Below, piece after piece: positions 1 to 5,936 of a stretch of 5,936 nucleotides of DNA. The stretch is from contig JACPXO010000048.1 in assembly GCA_016196505.1 (NCBI GenBank), positions 1 through 5,936 on the forward strand, given 5' to 3'. The translations under genes and the position numbers were made by a program. The notes beneath the pieces were generated by a model, which was not told where the DNA came from, did no database searches, and worked only from the letters and a program-made list of their open reading frames with translations. The DNA comes from Candidatus Omnitrophota bacterium (lineage in GTDB: Bacteria; Omnitrophota; Gorgyraeia; 2-02-FULL-51-18). Every line of letters begins with the position of its first letter. Position 1 is the stretch's first letter.

Positions 1-1004
1 CCGTGACTGAACCGGTGGTCCAGGATGGGGTGGTAGTGCGGTATTTCCCGTCGGAGCGGCTGAGATCCCTCTATTGGTCGCCGCCGATGGAGGATGCGTT
101 GAAAAGAGAGATCAGTTCTTTTGACCTTTTGCATATTCATTCCGTATTCCGGTGGCCGACCAGTATGGCGGCGGGGGTGGCTCACAGGAAAGGTGTGCCT
201 TATCTTTTGGCTCCCCGCGGGATGATGGTGAAAGAATTACTGGCCCGTAAAAGTTGGTTGGTGAAATCATTATGGATCGAGTGGAAAGAAAAACGGTCTA
301 TGGAACGGGCTTCGGCCATTCATGCCACCTCGGACCTGGAGGCCGGCGATCTCCGTAAATTTAGATTCAAATGGCCTCCCGTGCATGTCGTCCCGAACGG
401 CGTTGATCTTTCCCTCCCGGGTTTACCGTCATGGCCCGCGAAGTTGGAGAGCGCGCTGGCCGGTCGTCCTTTTATCCTTTTTATCGGGCGGATCAACTGG
501 AAAAAGGGTTTGGATCGCCTGATCCGGGCGCTTTCCCACGTTCCCAAAGCTTCTTTGGTCGTGGTGGGGAACGATGAGGAGGGTTTCGAGCCGCGCTTGG
601 AGAAAATAGCCGGGAACGCCGGAGTGTTTGATCGGGTGGTATTCACGGGACCTCTTTACGGAGAGGATAAGGAGGCGCTTTTAAAGAGAGCCGCTCTCCT
701 GGCGCTGCCGTCCTATTCAGAAAATTTTGGGAATGTGGCACTGGAAGCCATGGCGGCGGGATGTCCAGTCGTCGTGACGCCCGAGGTAGGAGTCGCGGAC
801 GTGGTGAGAACTTCCGGAGCGGGTTTAGTGGCAGCGGGCGACCCCGAGAAATTGGCCTGGGCTTTGAATCAATTGATCGGCGACCCGAAAAGCCGGGATA
901 GGATGGGCGAAGCGGGCCGCCGGGTTGTCCGTGAAAAGTTCACGTGGGAACGGGTGGCGCTCCAGATGGCCGATGTTTACAGATCCGTCCTTAAGAAAAG
1001 CTGA
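1..1004 (+). CDS. Family-4 glycosyltransferase (GT-B fold), 5' end cut by window edge
   Basis: Retaining GT-B glycosyltransferase that probably moves a sugar from a nucleotide-sugar donor to a lipid-linked glycan on the cytoplasmic face of the inner membrane. The frame is open to the left edge. The GTG at base 3 is unlikely to be the start, because the visible protein begins at a D-G-V-V-V-R-Y-F-P segment that in this family lies some 70 residues in, after the glycine-rich first beta-alpha unit; that unit is missing. Counting from base 3: L-L-H-I-H-S-V at 42-48, A-P-R-G-M-M at 70-75, V-P-N-G-V-D at 130-135, the linker into the second Rossmann domain F-I-G-R-I-N-W-K-K-G-L at 160-170, and the donor-site E-x7-E motif S-E-N-F-G-N-V-A-L-E-A at 239-249 (E240, E248). 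The C-terminal helix ends K-K-S. The next gene starts 11 bp later. The sugar and linkage cannot be read from sequence. Family assignment is firm. Confidence 0.93.
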   Translation, partial: VTEPVVQDGVVVRYFPSERLRSLYWSPPMEDALKREISSFDLLHIHSVFRWPTSMAAGVAHRKGVPYLLAPRGMMVKELLARKSWLVKSLWIEWKEKRSMERASAIHATSDLEAGDLRKFRFKWPPVHVVPNGVDLSLPGLPSWPAKLESALAGRPFILFIGRINWKKGLDRLIRALSHVPKASLVVVGNDEEGFEPRLEKIAGNAGVFDRVVFTGPLYGEDKEALLKRAALLALPSYSENFGNVALEAMAAGCPVVVTPEVGVADVVRTSGAGLVAAGDPEKLAWALNQLIGDPKSRDRMGEAGRRVVREKFTWERVALQMADVYRSVLKKS

Positions 1005-1007
1005 GGA
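1003..1007 (+). promoter_or_regulatory. Shine-Dalgarno site that decides the TTG start of the GT2 gene
   Basis: GAGGA overlaps the TGA stop (1002-1004) of the upstream glycosyltransferase. GAGG at 1003-1006 lies 9 bases before TTG 1016. The nearer ATG at 1009 sits only 2 bases after GAGG and opens a four-codon frame ending at 1023, so it is not the start. The in-frame stop at 992-994 leaves little other choice for the GT2 frame. Overlap with the stop codon suggests reinitiation by ribosomes finishing the previous gene. Confidence 0.6.
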
Positions 1008-1015
1008 AATGTCCT

Positions 1016-1804
1016 TTGCTTGACCAAATTTCGGTGATCGTCTTGACCTTGAACGAGGCGCCCAATATTGAGCGGACCTTGGGGAAACTGGGGTGGGCCA
1101 AACGCGTTGTTTTAGTGGATAGTTTCAGCGGGGACGACACGCTTGCGCGGGCGGGGCGCTTTCCACAAGTGAAGGTTTTTCAAAGAAGGTTCGACACCCA
1201 TGCCCATCAGTGGAATTTTGCGCTGCGCGAGACGGGCATCGATTCCGAGTGGGTGCTTGCCCTCGACGCCGATTACGTGCTGACGGACGGATTTATCCGG
1301 GAGCTTGAAACCCTGAACCCTCCGTCGCGCGTCTCCGGTTATGAGGCGCGTTTTCGCTATTGTGTTTTCGGCAAACCGCTGCGTTCTTCCATTTATCCTC
1401 CGGTCACCGTCCTTTTTCGCCGGGCCCAAGCTCGGTATGTCCAGGAGGGCCACACACAGCGCGTCGTGTCGGTCGGAGAGAAACACCGTTTGGATTCCGT
1501 GATCCTTCACGACGATAGGAAAAGCTTTGGCCGCTGGTTCGAGTCGCAGAAATCCTATCAACGGCTCGAGTGCGATTCTATCCTGAGGACAAAGTTCAAA
1601 GAACTGAATTTCGCGGACCGGGTGCGGAAGCTGCGGTTCATGGCGCCGTTCGCGGTATTTTTTTACTGTGTCGCGGTCAAAGGCCTTCTTTGGGATGGGT
1701 GGCGGGGGGTCTATTATTCATTTCAAAGGGCTCTGGCCGAGGCGATCTTGTCCTGGTATCTGGTCAGCCGTGATCTTAGGAAACTTTTTGGGGGGTATGA
1801 GTGA
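1016..1804 (+). CDS. Family-2 glycosyltransferase, WaaE/KdtX-like
   Basis: GT-A fold glycosyltransferase of 262 residues, expected to use a nucleotide sugar and a divalent metal to extend a lipid-linked glycan. The N-terminus reads I-S-V-I-V-L-T-L-N-E at 5-14, the classic GT2 opening. It is followed by V-V-L-V-D-S-F-S-G-D-D-T at 31-42 for nucleotide binding, and the metal-binding D-A-D at 84-86 inside W-V-L-A-L-D-A-D-Y. A conserved E-G-H-T-Q at 144-148 and an L-H-D-D stretch at 164-167 fit the acceptor side of WaaE-like enzymes. The C-terminal 45 residues are hydrophobic and aromatic (about 207-250) and may form amphipathic or re-entrant membrane helices, as in related membrane-associated GT2s. 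Start is TTG 1016, supported by the GAGGA site. The stop overlaps the next start by 4 bp. WaaE itself glucosylates LPS core heptose; I do not claim that activity here. Confidence 0.9.
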   Translation: MLDQISVIVLTLNEAPNIERTLGKLGWAKRVVLVDSFSGDDTLARAGRFPQVKVFQRRFDTHAHQWNFALRETGIDSEWVLALDADYVLTDGFIRELETLNPPSRVSGYEARFRYCVFGKPLRSSIYPPVTVLFRRAQARYVQEGHTQRVVSVGEKHRLDSVILHDDRKSFGRWFESQKSYQRLECDSILRTKFKELNFADRVRKLRFMAPFAVFFYCVAVKGLLWDGWRGVYYSFQRALAEAILSWYLVSRDLRKLFGGYE

Positions 1805-3543
1805 AGATTTTAGGCCTCAACGCTTACCACGGAGATTCCGCCGCCTGCCTGGTCGTTGACGGCCGGCTGGTGGCAGCCGCTGAAGAGGAACGTTTTCGCC
1901 GCGTCAAACACTGGGCAGGCTTCCCCGCGGAGGCCATCCGTTATTGCCTCGAGTCTCAAGGATTAGCTTTGACGGATATTGACCACATCGCCGTGAACCG
2001 GGACCCGAGCGCGAATCTCATGAAAAAAGCGCTGTTCGTTTTTTCTAAAAGGCCTAACCTCGCTCAGGTGACCGACCGCCTGAAAAATTCCATGCGGGTC
2101 AAAAATATCTCGGACGTGTTTGCGGACTTGAAGGCCGACATCCACCATGTCGAGCATCACCGCGCTCATTTGGCCAGCGCGTTTTTTGCGTCTGGGTTCG
2201 AGAACGCGGCCTTGGTCTCTCTGGACGGCTTCGGGGATTTTTCGAGCGGGATGTGGGGGAAGGGTGAGAAAAACAAGATCAAGCTTATGGATCAGGTTTA
2301 TTTCCCGCACTCGCTCGGATTATTTTACCTGGCGATGACCCAGTATTTGGGTTTTCCAAATTACGGAGATGAATACAAGCTGATGGGATTGGCCGGCTAC
2401 GGCCGGCCGACGGAGTTGGAAAAGCTTCGTGAGATCATGAAGCTCAAGTCCCTTGGCGGCTATGAGCTGAACCTGGATTATTTTCTCCATCACTCCGAAG
2501 GCGTGCCCATGGTGTGGGAGGGTGGTTCCCCGACACTGGGCATCGTCTATTCTTCCAAAATGGAGAAGCTTTTTGGTCCGGCGCGCAAGCCCGATAGCCC
2601 TGTCGAGGGATTTCACAAGGATCTGGCCGCGTCCGTCCAACGCATTTACGAGGAAGCTTTTTTTCATGTGCTGAACGCCGTTTACGAAAAGACCGGCGAT
2701 CCCAATCTTTGTTTGGCGGGAGGATGCGCCCTTAACGGTGTGGCCAACGGAAAGATCAAGAGCCAGACCCGTTTTCAAAACTTTTTTATTCAGCCGGCGG
2801 CCGGCGACGCCGGCGGGGCTCTCGGCGCGGCTTTTTGGGTGTGGCATCATGAGCTTGAAAAGCCCCGGTGTTTTGTGATGGATCATGTTTATTGGGGGCC
2901 CGAATTCAGTGAAGCAGAAGTGAGCCGGGAGCTTGAGACCTCAAGCTCGCGGTTGAAAGAACAGCATTGCTCCATTCAAAAACTGGATAATGAAGAAGAT
3001 CTTTGTACTCGAACGGCCGCGGCGATCGCCGGGGGAAAAATAATCGGCTGGTTTCAAGGCCGTATGGAATGGGGCCCGCGCGCGCTCGGGAACCGAAGCG
3101 TCCTGGCCGATCCCAGACGCGCTGACATGAAAGCCATCCTGAACCTTAAGATCAAGCACCGGGAATCGTTCAGGCCTTTTGCGCCTTCGGTTTTGTCTGA
3201 AAAAGCTTCCGCTTGGTTCGAAATGGAAGACACTTCGCCGTTCATGTTGACGGTGTGCCCGGTGCGGCCGGATAAGCGGACCAAGATCCCCGCCGTGACC
3301 CACGTCGATGGCACCGCCAGGCCTCAAACCGTGGCCCAAGATCAAAACCCTTTATTTTACAAGTTGATAGCCGCCTTTGACCGGTTGACGGGCGTGCCGG
3401 TGCTTCTCAACACCTCTTTTAATGAAAATGAACCCATCGTGCGGCTCCCGCGCGAGGCGATAGAATGTTTCTTGAGGACCCGGATGGACATTTTGGTCAT
3501 CGACAGGCATTGGATAGAAAGATTTGAAGATACTCATTCTTAA
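1801..3543 (+). CDS. O-carbamoyltransferase, NodU/CmcH/TobZ family
   Basis: Full-length (580 residues) carbamoyltransferase. The family makes carbamoyl-adenylate from carbamoyl phosphate and ATP, then transfers the carbamoyl group to a hydroxyl, often on a sugar (NodU on Nod factor, TobZ on tobramycin). The N-terminal Kae1-like domain shows G-L-N-A-Y-H-G-D-S-A at 5-14, E-E-E-R-F at 28-32, the metal-site E-H-H-R-A-H at 118-123, L-D-G-F-G-D at 141-146, G-D-E-Y-K-L-M-G at 189-196, L-A-G-G-C-A-L-N-G at 305-313 and A-G-D-A-G-G-A-L-G at 334-342. The C-terminal YrdC-like domain shows E-W-G-P-R-A-L-G-N-R-S at 423-433, F-R-P-F-A-P-S at 457-463 and L-L-N-T-S-F-N at 535-541. No key motif is missing. The start must be GTG 1801: an in-frame TGA (1798-1800) directly precedes it, and M-K-I-L-G-L-N is the normal family N-terminus. 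It overlaps both neighbours, implying coupled translation. Substrate is inferred to be a glycan or nucleotide sugar. Confidence 0.95.
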   Translation: MKILGLNAYHGDSAACLVVDGRLVAAAEEERFRRVKHWAGFPAEAIRYCLESQGLALTDIDHIAVNRDPSANLMKKALFVFSKRPNLAQVTDRLKNSMRVKNISDVFADLKADIHHVEHHRAHLASAFFASGFENAALVSLDGFGDFSSGMWGKGEKNKIKLMDQVYFPHSLGLFYLAMTQYLGFPNYGDEYKLMGLAGYGRPTELEKLREIMKLKSLGGYELNLDYFLHHSEGVPMVWEGGSPTLGIVYSSKMEKLFGPARKPDSPVEGFHKDLAASVQRIYEEAFFHVLNAVYEKTGDPNLCLAGGCALNGVANGKIKSQTRFQNFFIQPAAGDAGGALGAAFWVWHHELEKPRCFVMDHVYWGPEFSEAEVSRELETSSSRLKEQHCSIQKLDNEEDLCTRTAAAIAGGKIIGWFQGRMEWGPRALGNRSVLADPRRADMKAILNLKIKHRESFRPFAPSVLSEKASAWFEMEDTSPFMLTVCPVRPDKRTKIPAVTHVDGTARPQTVAQDQNPLFYKLIAAFDRLTGVPVLLNTSFNENEPIVRLPREAIECFLRTRMDILVIDRHWIERFEDTHS

Positions 3544-4747
3544 CCAAAGTTTTTACCCGGATGTCGCCGCCGTCGGGCAATACGCCGCCGATCTGGCCGT
3601 AGATCTGGCGTCGAGAGGCCACGACGTCTCGGTCATCACCGGCCGCCACGGTTACAATGACCCCTCAAAAAAATTCAGCCCCTGTGAGATTTACCGCGGG
3701 GTCCGTATCCACCGCGTTCTCTATTCCTCGTTCGGCAAGAAGAGCCGGTGGGGCCGCACGGTGGATATCGTTTCTTTTTTGTTCGGCGTCTTCCGGAAGC
3801 TTCTTTTTTTTCCGCGACAGGACGTGGTGGTCGGCATGACTTCGCCCCCTTTGATCGCGGTCATGGGTTGCTTATTTTGTGTTTTAAAGGGAGGGAGGTC
3901 CGTTGACTGGGTCATGGACCTCAACCCTGACCAGGCGGTCATTGCCCGGTGGCTCAAAGAAGGATCTTTAGCACATCTTTTTCTGAAGTGGATCTCGGGG
4001 TGGGCTTTTAGAAAAAGCGGGAAGGTTGTCGTGCTCGACCGGTGGATGAAGGACCGTATCGAGGAGCGTTATCATGTGCCGGGCCATAAGATCGCCGTCA
4101 TTGCTCCCTGGGCCCACGACGACGTCTTAGCCCCTATCCCGCACGACAAAAATCCACTCCGGCAACAACAATCCTGGAACGGAAAATTTGTGGTGATGTA
4201 TTCGGGAAATCAAAGCGCCTGCCATCCCCTGGACACCTTGCTTCGCGCGGCCCAGCGTTTTCGGGAAGATCCGCGGGTGGTTTTCTGCTTCGTCGGGGAA
4301 GGGGCGCTGTCCTCCCATGTCCGTGATTTTAAAGAGTCTTGCGGTTTGTCCGGCATTTCTCAATTTCCAGACCAGCCGCCGGACGTTTTCTCCCAATTCC
4401 AGGCGGCCGCCGACGTTCACATCGTCGTGATGGGGGAGGGTTTTGTCGGGGTCGTCCATCCGAGCAAAGTTTATGGAGTCCTTGCGGTGGGCCGCCCCTT
4501 CATTTATATTGGTCCGGAGGACAGTTCTCTCGGAGAGATGGTCCGGATCCAACGGCTGGGTTTTCGGGTCGACCATGGGGATGTGGAGGGGTTGGTCCGG
4601 GCTATTGAACAGGTCAGGAGTTTTGACGAAAAGCATAAGGAGGACATCGCCGATCGTAGCGTGCGGCTTAAAAGTACCCAGTACAGCCAGCGGGCCTTAA
4701 GCGGAGAGTTCGTCTCGGTCATTGCAAATATGTCCAAAACACCTTAG
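3524..4747 (+). CDS. Family-4 glycosyltransferase, WbuB-like
   Basis: GT-B glycosyltransferase of 407 residues. The N-terminus M-K-I-L-I-L-N-Q-S-F-Y-P-D, then G-Q-Y-A-A-D-L at 18-24 and R-G-H-D-V-S-V-I-T-G at 31-40, is the standard donor-free domain opening. A hydrophobic stretch at 101-121 (after D100) contains T-S-P-P-L and is the typical membrane-associating segment of WbuB-like enzymes. It is followed by W-V-M-D-L-N-P-D-Q at 129-137. The second domain opens with V-M-Y-S-G-N-Q-S at 224-231 and contains F-V-G-E-G at 256-260. The donor-site region is V-H-P-S-K-V-Y-G-V-L-A-V-G-R-P at 311-325, so the usual E-x7-E second glutamate is replaced by the P-S-K form known in this subfamily. The start is TTG 3524, the first usable codon after an in-frame TAG at 3515-3517. 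It overlaps the carbamoyltransferase by 20 bp with only a weak GA-rich site upstream. Sugar specificity is unknown. Confidence 0.92.
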   Translation: MKILILNQSFYPDVAAVGQYAADLAVDLASRGHDVSVITGRHGYNDPSKKFSPCEIYRGVRIHRVLYSSFGKKSRWGRTVDIVSFLFGVFRKLLFFPRQDVVVGMTSPPLIAVMGCLFCVLKGGRSVDWVMDLNPDQAVIARWLKEGSLAHLFLKWISGWAFRKSGKVVVLDRWMKDRIEERYHVPGHKIAVIAPWAHDDVLAPIPHDKNPLRQQQSWNGKFVVMYSGNQSACHPLDTLLRAAQRFREDPRVVFCFVGEGALSSHVRDFKESCGLSGISQFPDQPPDVFSQFQAAADVHIVVMGEGFVGVVHPSKVYGVLAVGRPFIYIGPEDSSLGEMVRIQRLGFRVDHGDVEGLVRAIEQVRSFDEKHKEDIADRSVRLKSTQYSQRALSGEFVSVIANMSKTP

Positions 4748-4750
4748 AAT
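4722..4750 (+). promoter_or_regulatory. Possible sigma-70-type internal promoter ahead of the sugar-phosphate transferase
   Basis: TTGCAA at 4722-4727 and TAGAAT at 4745-4750 are separated by exactly 17 bases. The -10 hexamer matches the consensus at 5 of 6 positions and the -35 at 4 of 6. It lies at the 3' end of the WbuB-like gene, at one of only two non-overlapping junctions wholly inside the window, and is followed by an A/T-rich stretch (4749-4761). Transcription would begin near 4757, about 25 bases before the next ATG. Chance matches of this quality are common, so this is a candidate only. Confidence 0.3.
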
Positions 4751-4782
4751 CAATAAAAATTCGAGGCGCGGTCTGCCCATTG

Positions 4783-5862
4783 ATGTTCACTAATCACTTT
4801 CTACTCAACCTGGCCGTATTTTTTCTAACGGCTGTTCTGAGCGCGCTGTTTACGCGGGCTTTCATCGGGTTTTGTTATCGTCTGAATTTTCTGGATTATC
4901 CCACGGAGAGAAAGAATCACAAAACCCCCATGCCTTTTATGGGAGGTGTGAGTCTTTTTTGTTCTTTTTGGGTGATCGTATTTTTGGGCGTCTCCTTGGC
5001 GGTGGGCGGAGGGGATCCGCTCGGGGTCCTGCCTCTGGTCCCGAAACTCGTGGGGATTTTTTGCGGGAGCTTGATCGTGCTGACCGTCGGGTTTTTGGAT
5101 GACAAGTATCGCTGGTCGCCGATGCAGAAACTGTTGGGGCAAATGGCCGCGGCGCTGATCTTGATGAAACTGGGCTTGACGATCAATTTGGTATCGGAGC
5201 TTGGGATCTTGGGTTACGCGATCACTTTTTTATGGATCCTTTTGATCATCAATGCGTTCAATCTGGTGGATTATTTGGACGGGCATTGCGCGGGTATCGC
5301 CCTCGTGTCGACGGTCACGTTCTTTTGGCTGACGCAGATCATCGGACAGGCCATGGTGGGTTTATTTCTCGTCACGTTCACCGGGGCGCTTCTAGGTTTT
5401 CTTTATTACAATTTCAAACCCGCCAAGATCTATTTGGGAGACAACGGGAGTCTCTTCATCGGCTACATGATGGCCGCCTTCACTCTGCTTTGCCGTTACC
5501 AGGCCCCCACGACGACTTACGCCACTATTTTTATGCCGGTCCTGATGTTCGGGATCCCGATCTATGATACGGTTTCCGTGGCCGCGCTGCGTTTGGCCAA
5601 AGGCATCCCGCCTTGGCGGGGGGACAGAAACCATTTCGCGCATCGCCTGGTCAATATCGGAATGAGCGAACGGATGGCCGTCGGTGTTTCTTATTTTTTG
5701 AGTATGATGATCGGTTTTATCGCGATCTTGCTTACTCAAGTCGGCTTTTTCGGCGCCATGCTCATCGGCCTTCTTTTCTTGAGCGTCATTACGATGGTGG
5801 CTTTTATCGAATACGTCTCGAGTCGCAAGATGTGCCTCGGCGGGGGAGCGGGGCGTTCATGA
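4783..5862 (+). CDS. Polyprenyl-phosphate sugar-1-phosphate transferase, WecA/TagO/MraY family
   Basis: Integral membrane enzyme that transfers a sugar 1-phosphate (often GlcNAc-1-P or a related HexNAc-P) from a UDP-sugar to undecaprenyl phosphate, starting lipid-linked glycan assembly. It has 359 residues from ATG 4783 and about ten or eleven hydrophobic segments, the first at about 7-32 and the last at about 322-343. Motifs counted from ATG: R-K-N-H-K-T-P-M-P-F-M-G-G at 43-55, F-L-D-D-K-Y at 104-109 (catalytic-type D106-D107), N-A-F-N-L-V-D-Y-L-D-G at 157-167, F-K-P-A-K-I-Y-L-G-D-N-G-S at 211-223, and the cytoplasmic His motif D-R-N-H-F-A-H-R-L at 281-289. All family acidic residues appear present. 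A TTG at 4780 is directly in frame and could add one Met; the best ribosome site, GAGG at 4763-4766, is far for either start. WecA-type is favoured over MraY by operon context. The stop overlaps the next start. Confidence 0.93.
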   Translation: MFTNHFLLNLAVFFLTAVLSALFTRAFIGFCYRLNFLDYPTERKNHKTPMPFMGGVSLFCSFWVIVFLGVSLAVGGGDPLGVLPLVPKLVGIFCGSLIVLTVGFLDDKYRWSPMQKLLGQMAAALILMKLGLTINLVSELGILGYAITFLWILLIINAFNLVDYLDGHCAGIALVSTVTFFWLTQIIGQAMVGLFLVTFTGALLGFLYYNFKPAKIYLGDNGSLFIGYMMAAFTLLCRYQAPTTTYATIFMPVLMFGIPIYDTVSVAALRLAKGIPPWRGDRNHFAHRLVNIGMSERMAVGVSYFLSMMIGFIAILLTQVGFFGAMLIGLLFLSVITMVAFIEYVSSRKMCLGGGAGRS

Positions 5863-5936
5863 GCATCGTCCAAAAACCATGGGGGAACTATCAGATCCTT
5901 CACCGGGAAACAGGGATACAGGTCAAGCGGATCGAG
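5859..5936 (+). CDS. Cupin of type II phosphomannose isomerase / ManC C-terminal type, 3' end cut by window edge
   Basis: Only 26 codons lie in the window, starting at ATG 5859, which overlaps the upstream stop as ATGA. A G-rich stretch at 5842-5847 can serve as ribosome site. The translation contains K-P-W-G-N-Y at residues 6-11 and ends G-I-Q-V-K-R-I-E. This matches the opening strands of the mannose-6-phosphate isomerase cupin domain, where a P-W-G motif is followed by K-V-K-R-I and then (outside the window) a P-G-x-x-L-S-L-Q-x-H metal site. Because the domain begins right at the start codon, the gene is more likely a stand-alone cupin of about 110-130 residues than a bifunctional ManC carrying an N-terminal nucleotidyltransferase. 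It would interconvert fructose-6-P and mannose-6-P to feed GDP-mannose, or be a related sugar-handling cupin. Confidence is limited by length. Confidence 0.72.
   Translation, partial: MSIVQKPWGNYQILHRETGIQVKRIE

Noticed and set aside
1009..1023. ATG at 1009 as the start of the GT2 gene, or as evidence of a one-base indel
   Set aside because: As it stands this ATG gives only four codons before TGA. Removing one T from the TTT at 1015-1017 would join it to the GT2 frame (M-S-L-L-D-Q), so an indel is conceivable. However, GAGG would then sit only 2 bases from the ATG, while TTG 1016 has good spacing, so no error is needed.
2387..2410. Inverted GGCCGGC / GCCGGCC pair as a regulatory palindrome
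   Set aside because: It is mid-gene and encodes the conserved L-A-G-Y-G-R-P motif; codon composition is sufficient explanation.
2793..2820. GC-rich repeated GCCGGC units that could form a hairpin
   Set aside because: They lie inside the conserved A-A-G-D-A-G-G-A-L-G coding motif of the carbamoyltransferase, and the unit is self-palindromic. Gly/Ala/Asp codons in a GC-rich gene explain it, and no T-run follows.
2320..2886. Long minus-strand open frame (188 codons) opposite the carbamoyltransferase
   Set aside because: It is antisense to a strongly conserved coding region, has no recognisable motif and a composition expected of a shadow frame. The same holds for the other minus-strand frames in the window.
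4748..4782. Terminator or small RNA in the 35-bp gap before the sugar-phosphate transferase
   Set aside because: No GC-rich stem followed by a T-run is present; the gap is too short for a separate RNA gene.
5232..5567. Plus-strand open frame of 111 codons inside the sugar-phosphate transferase
   Set aside because: It is an out-of-frame shadow of a gene whose own frame carries all family motifs. It lacks a ribosome site and recognisable sequence.

Overview
The window holds six co-directional plus-strand genes packed end to end. I read it as part of a surface-polysaccharide operon (O-antigen, capsule or exopolysaccharide). No gap exceeds about 35 bases. I see no tRNA, rRNA, CRISPR array, insertion sequence or factor-independent terminator. 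No minus-strand reading frame resembles a known protein.

Layout: (1) the 3' part of a GT-B fold family-4 glycosyltransferase, cut by the left edge; (2) a short family-2 glycosyltransferase of the WaaE/KdtX-like type, starting at TTG; (3) a full-length NodU/CmcH/TobZ-type O-carbamoyltransferase, starting at GTG; (4) a second family-4 glycosyltransferase of the WbuB-like type, starting at TTG; (5) a multi-spanning WecA/TagO/MraY-family polyprenyl-phosphate sugar-1-phosphate transferase; (6) the first 26 codons of a cupin resembling the C-terminal domain of type II phosphomannose isomerase / mannose-1-phosphate guanylyltransferase, cut by the right edge. Junctions are +11 bp, 4-bp overlap (GTGA), 20-bp overlap, +35 bp and 4-bp overlap (ATGA). 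This implies one transcript with translational coupling, possibly with a secondary promoter ahead of gene 5.

How the genes could work together (inference): the gene 5 product would load the first sugar phosphate onto undecaprenyl phosphate at the inner membrane. The three glycosyltransferases would extend the lipid-linked oligosaccharide. The cupin protein would help supply mannose-derived precursors. The carbamoyltransferase would decorate a sugar hydroxyl of the repeat unit or of a nucleotide-sugar precursor. Flippase, polymerase and export genes would lie outside the window.

Organism: a bacterium of moderately high G+C by eye (not counted). It uses GTG/TTG starts freely. The sugar-phosphate transferase carries an N-H-F-A-H-R-L-V version of the His motif, and the second GT4 carries a W-V-M-D-L-N-P-D motif. 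From memory these resemble sequences from PVC-type or candidate-phylum bacteria such as Omnitrophota more than enterobacterial ones. This placement is weak and rests on motif recollection only.

The families are all known. The most interesting point is a carbamoyltransferase translationally locked between glycosyltransferases. I do not see evidence of a wholly new system.
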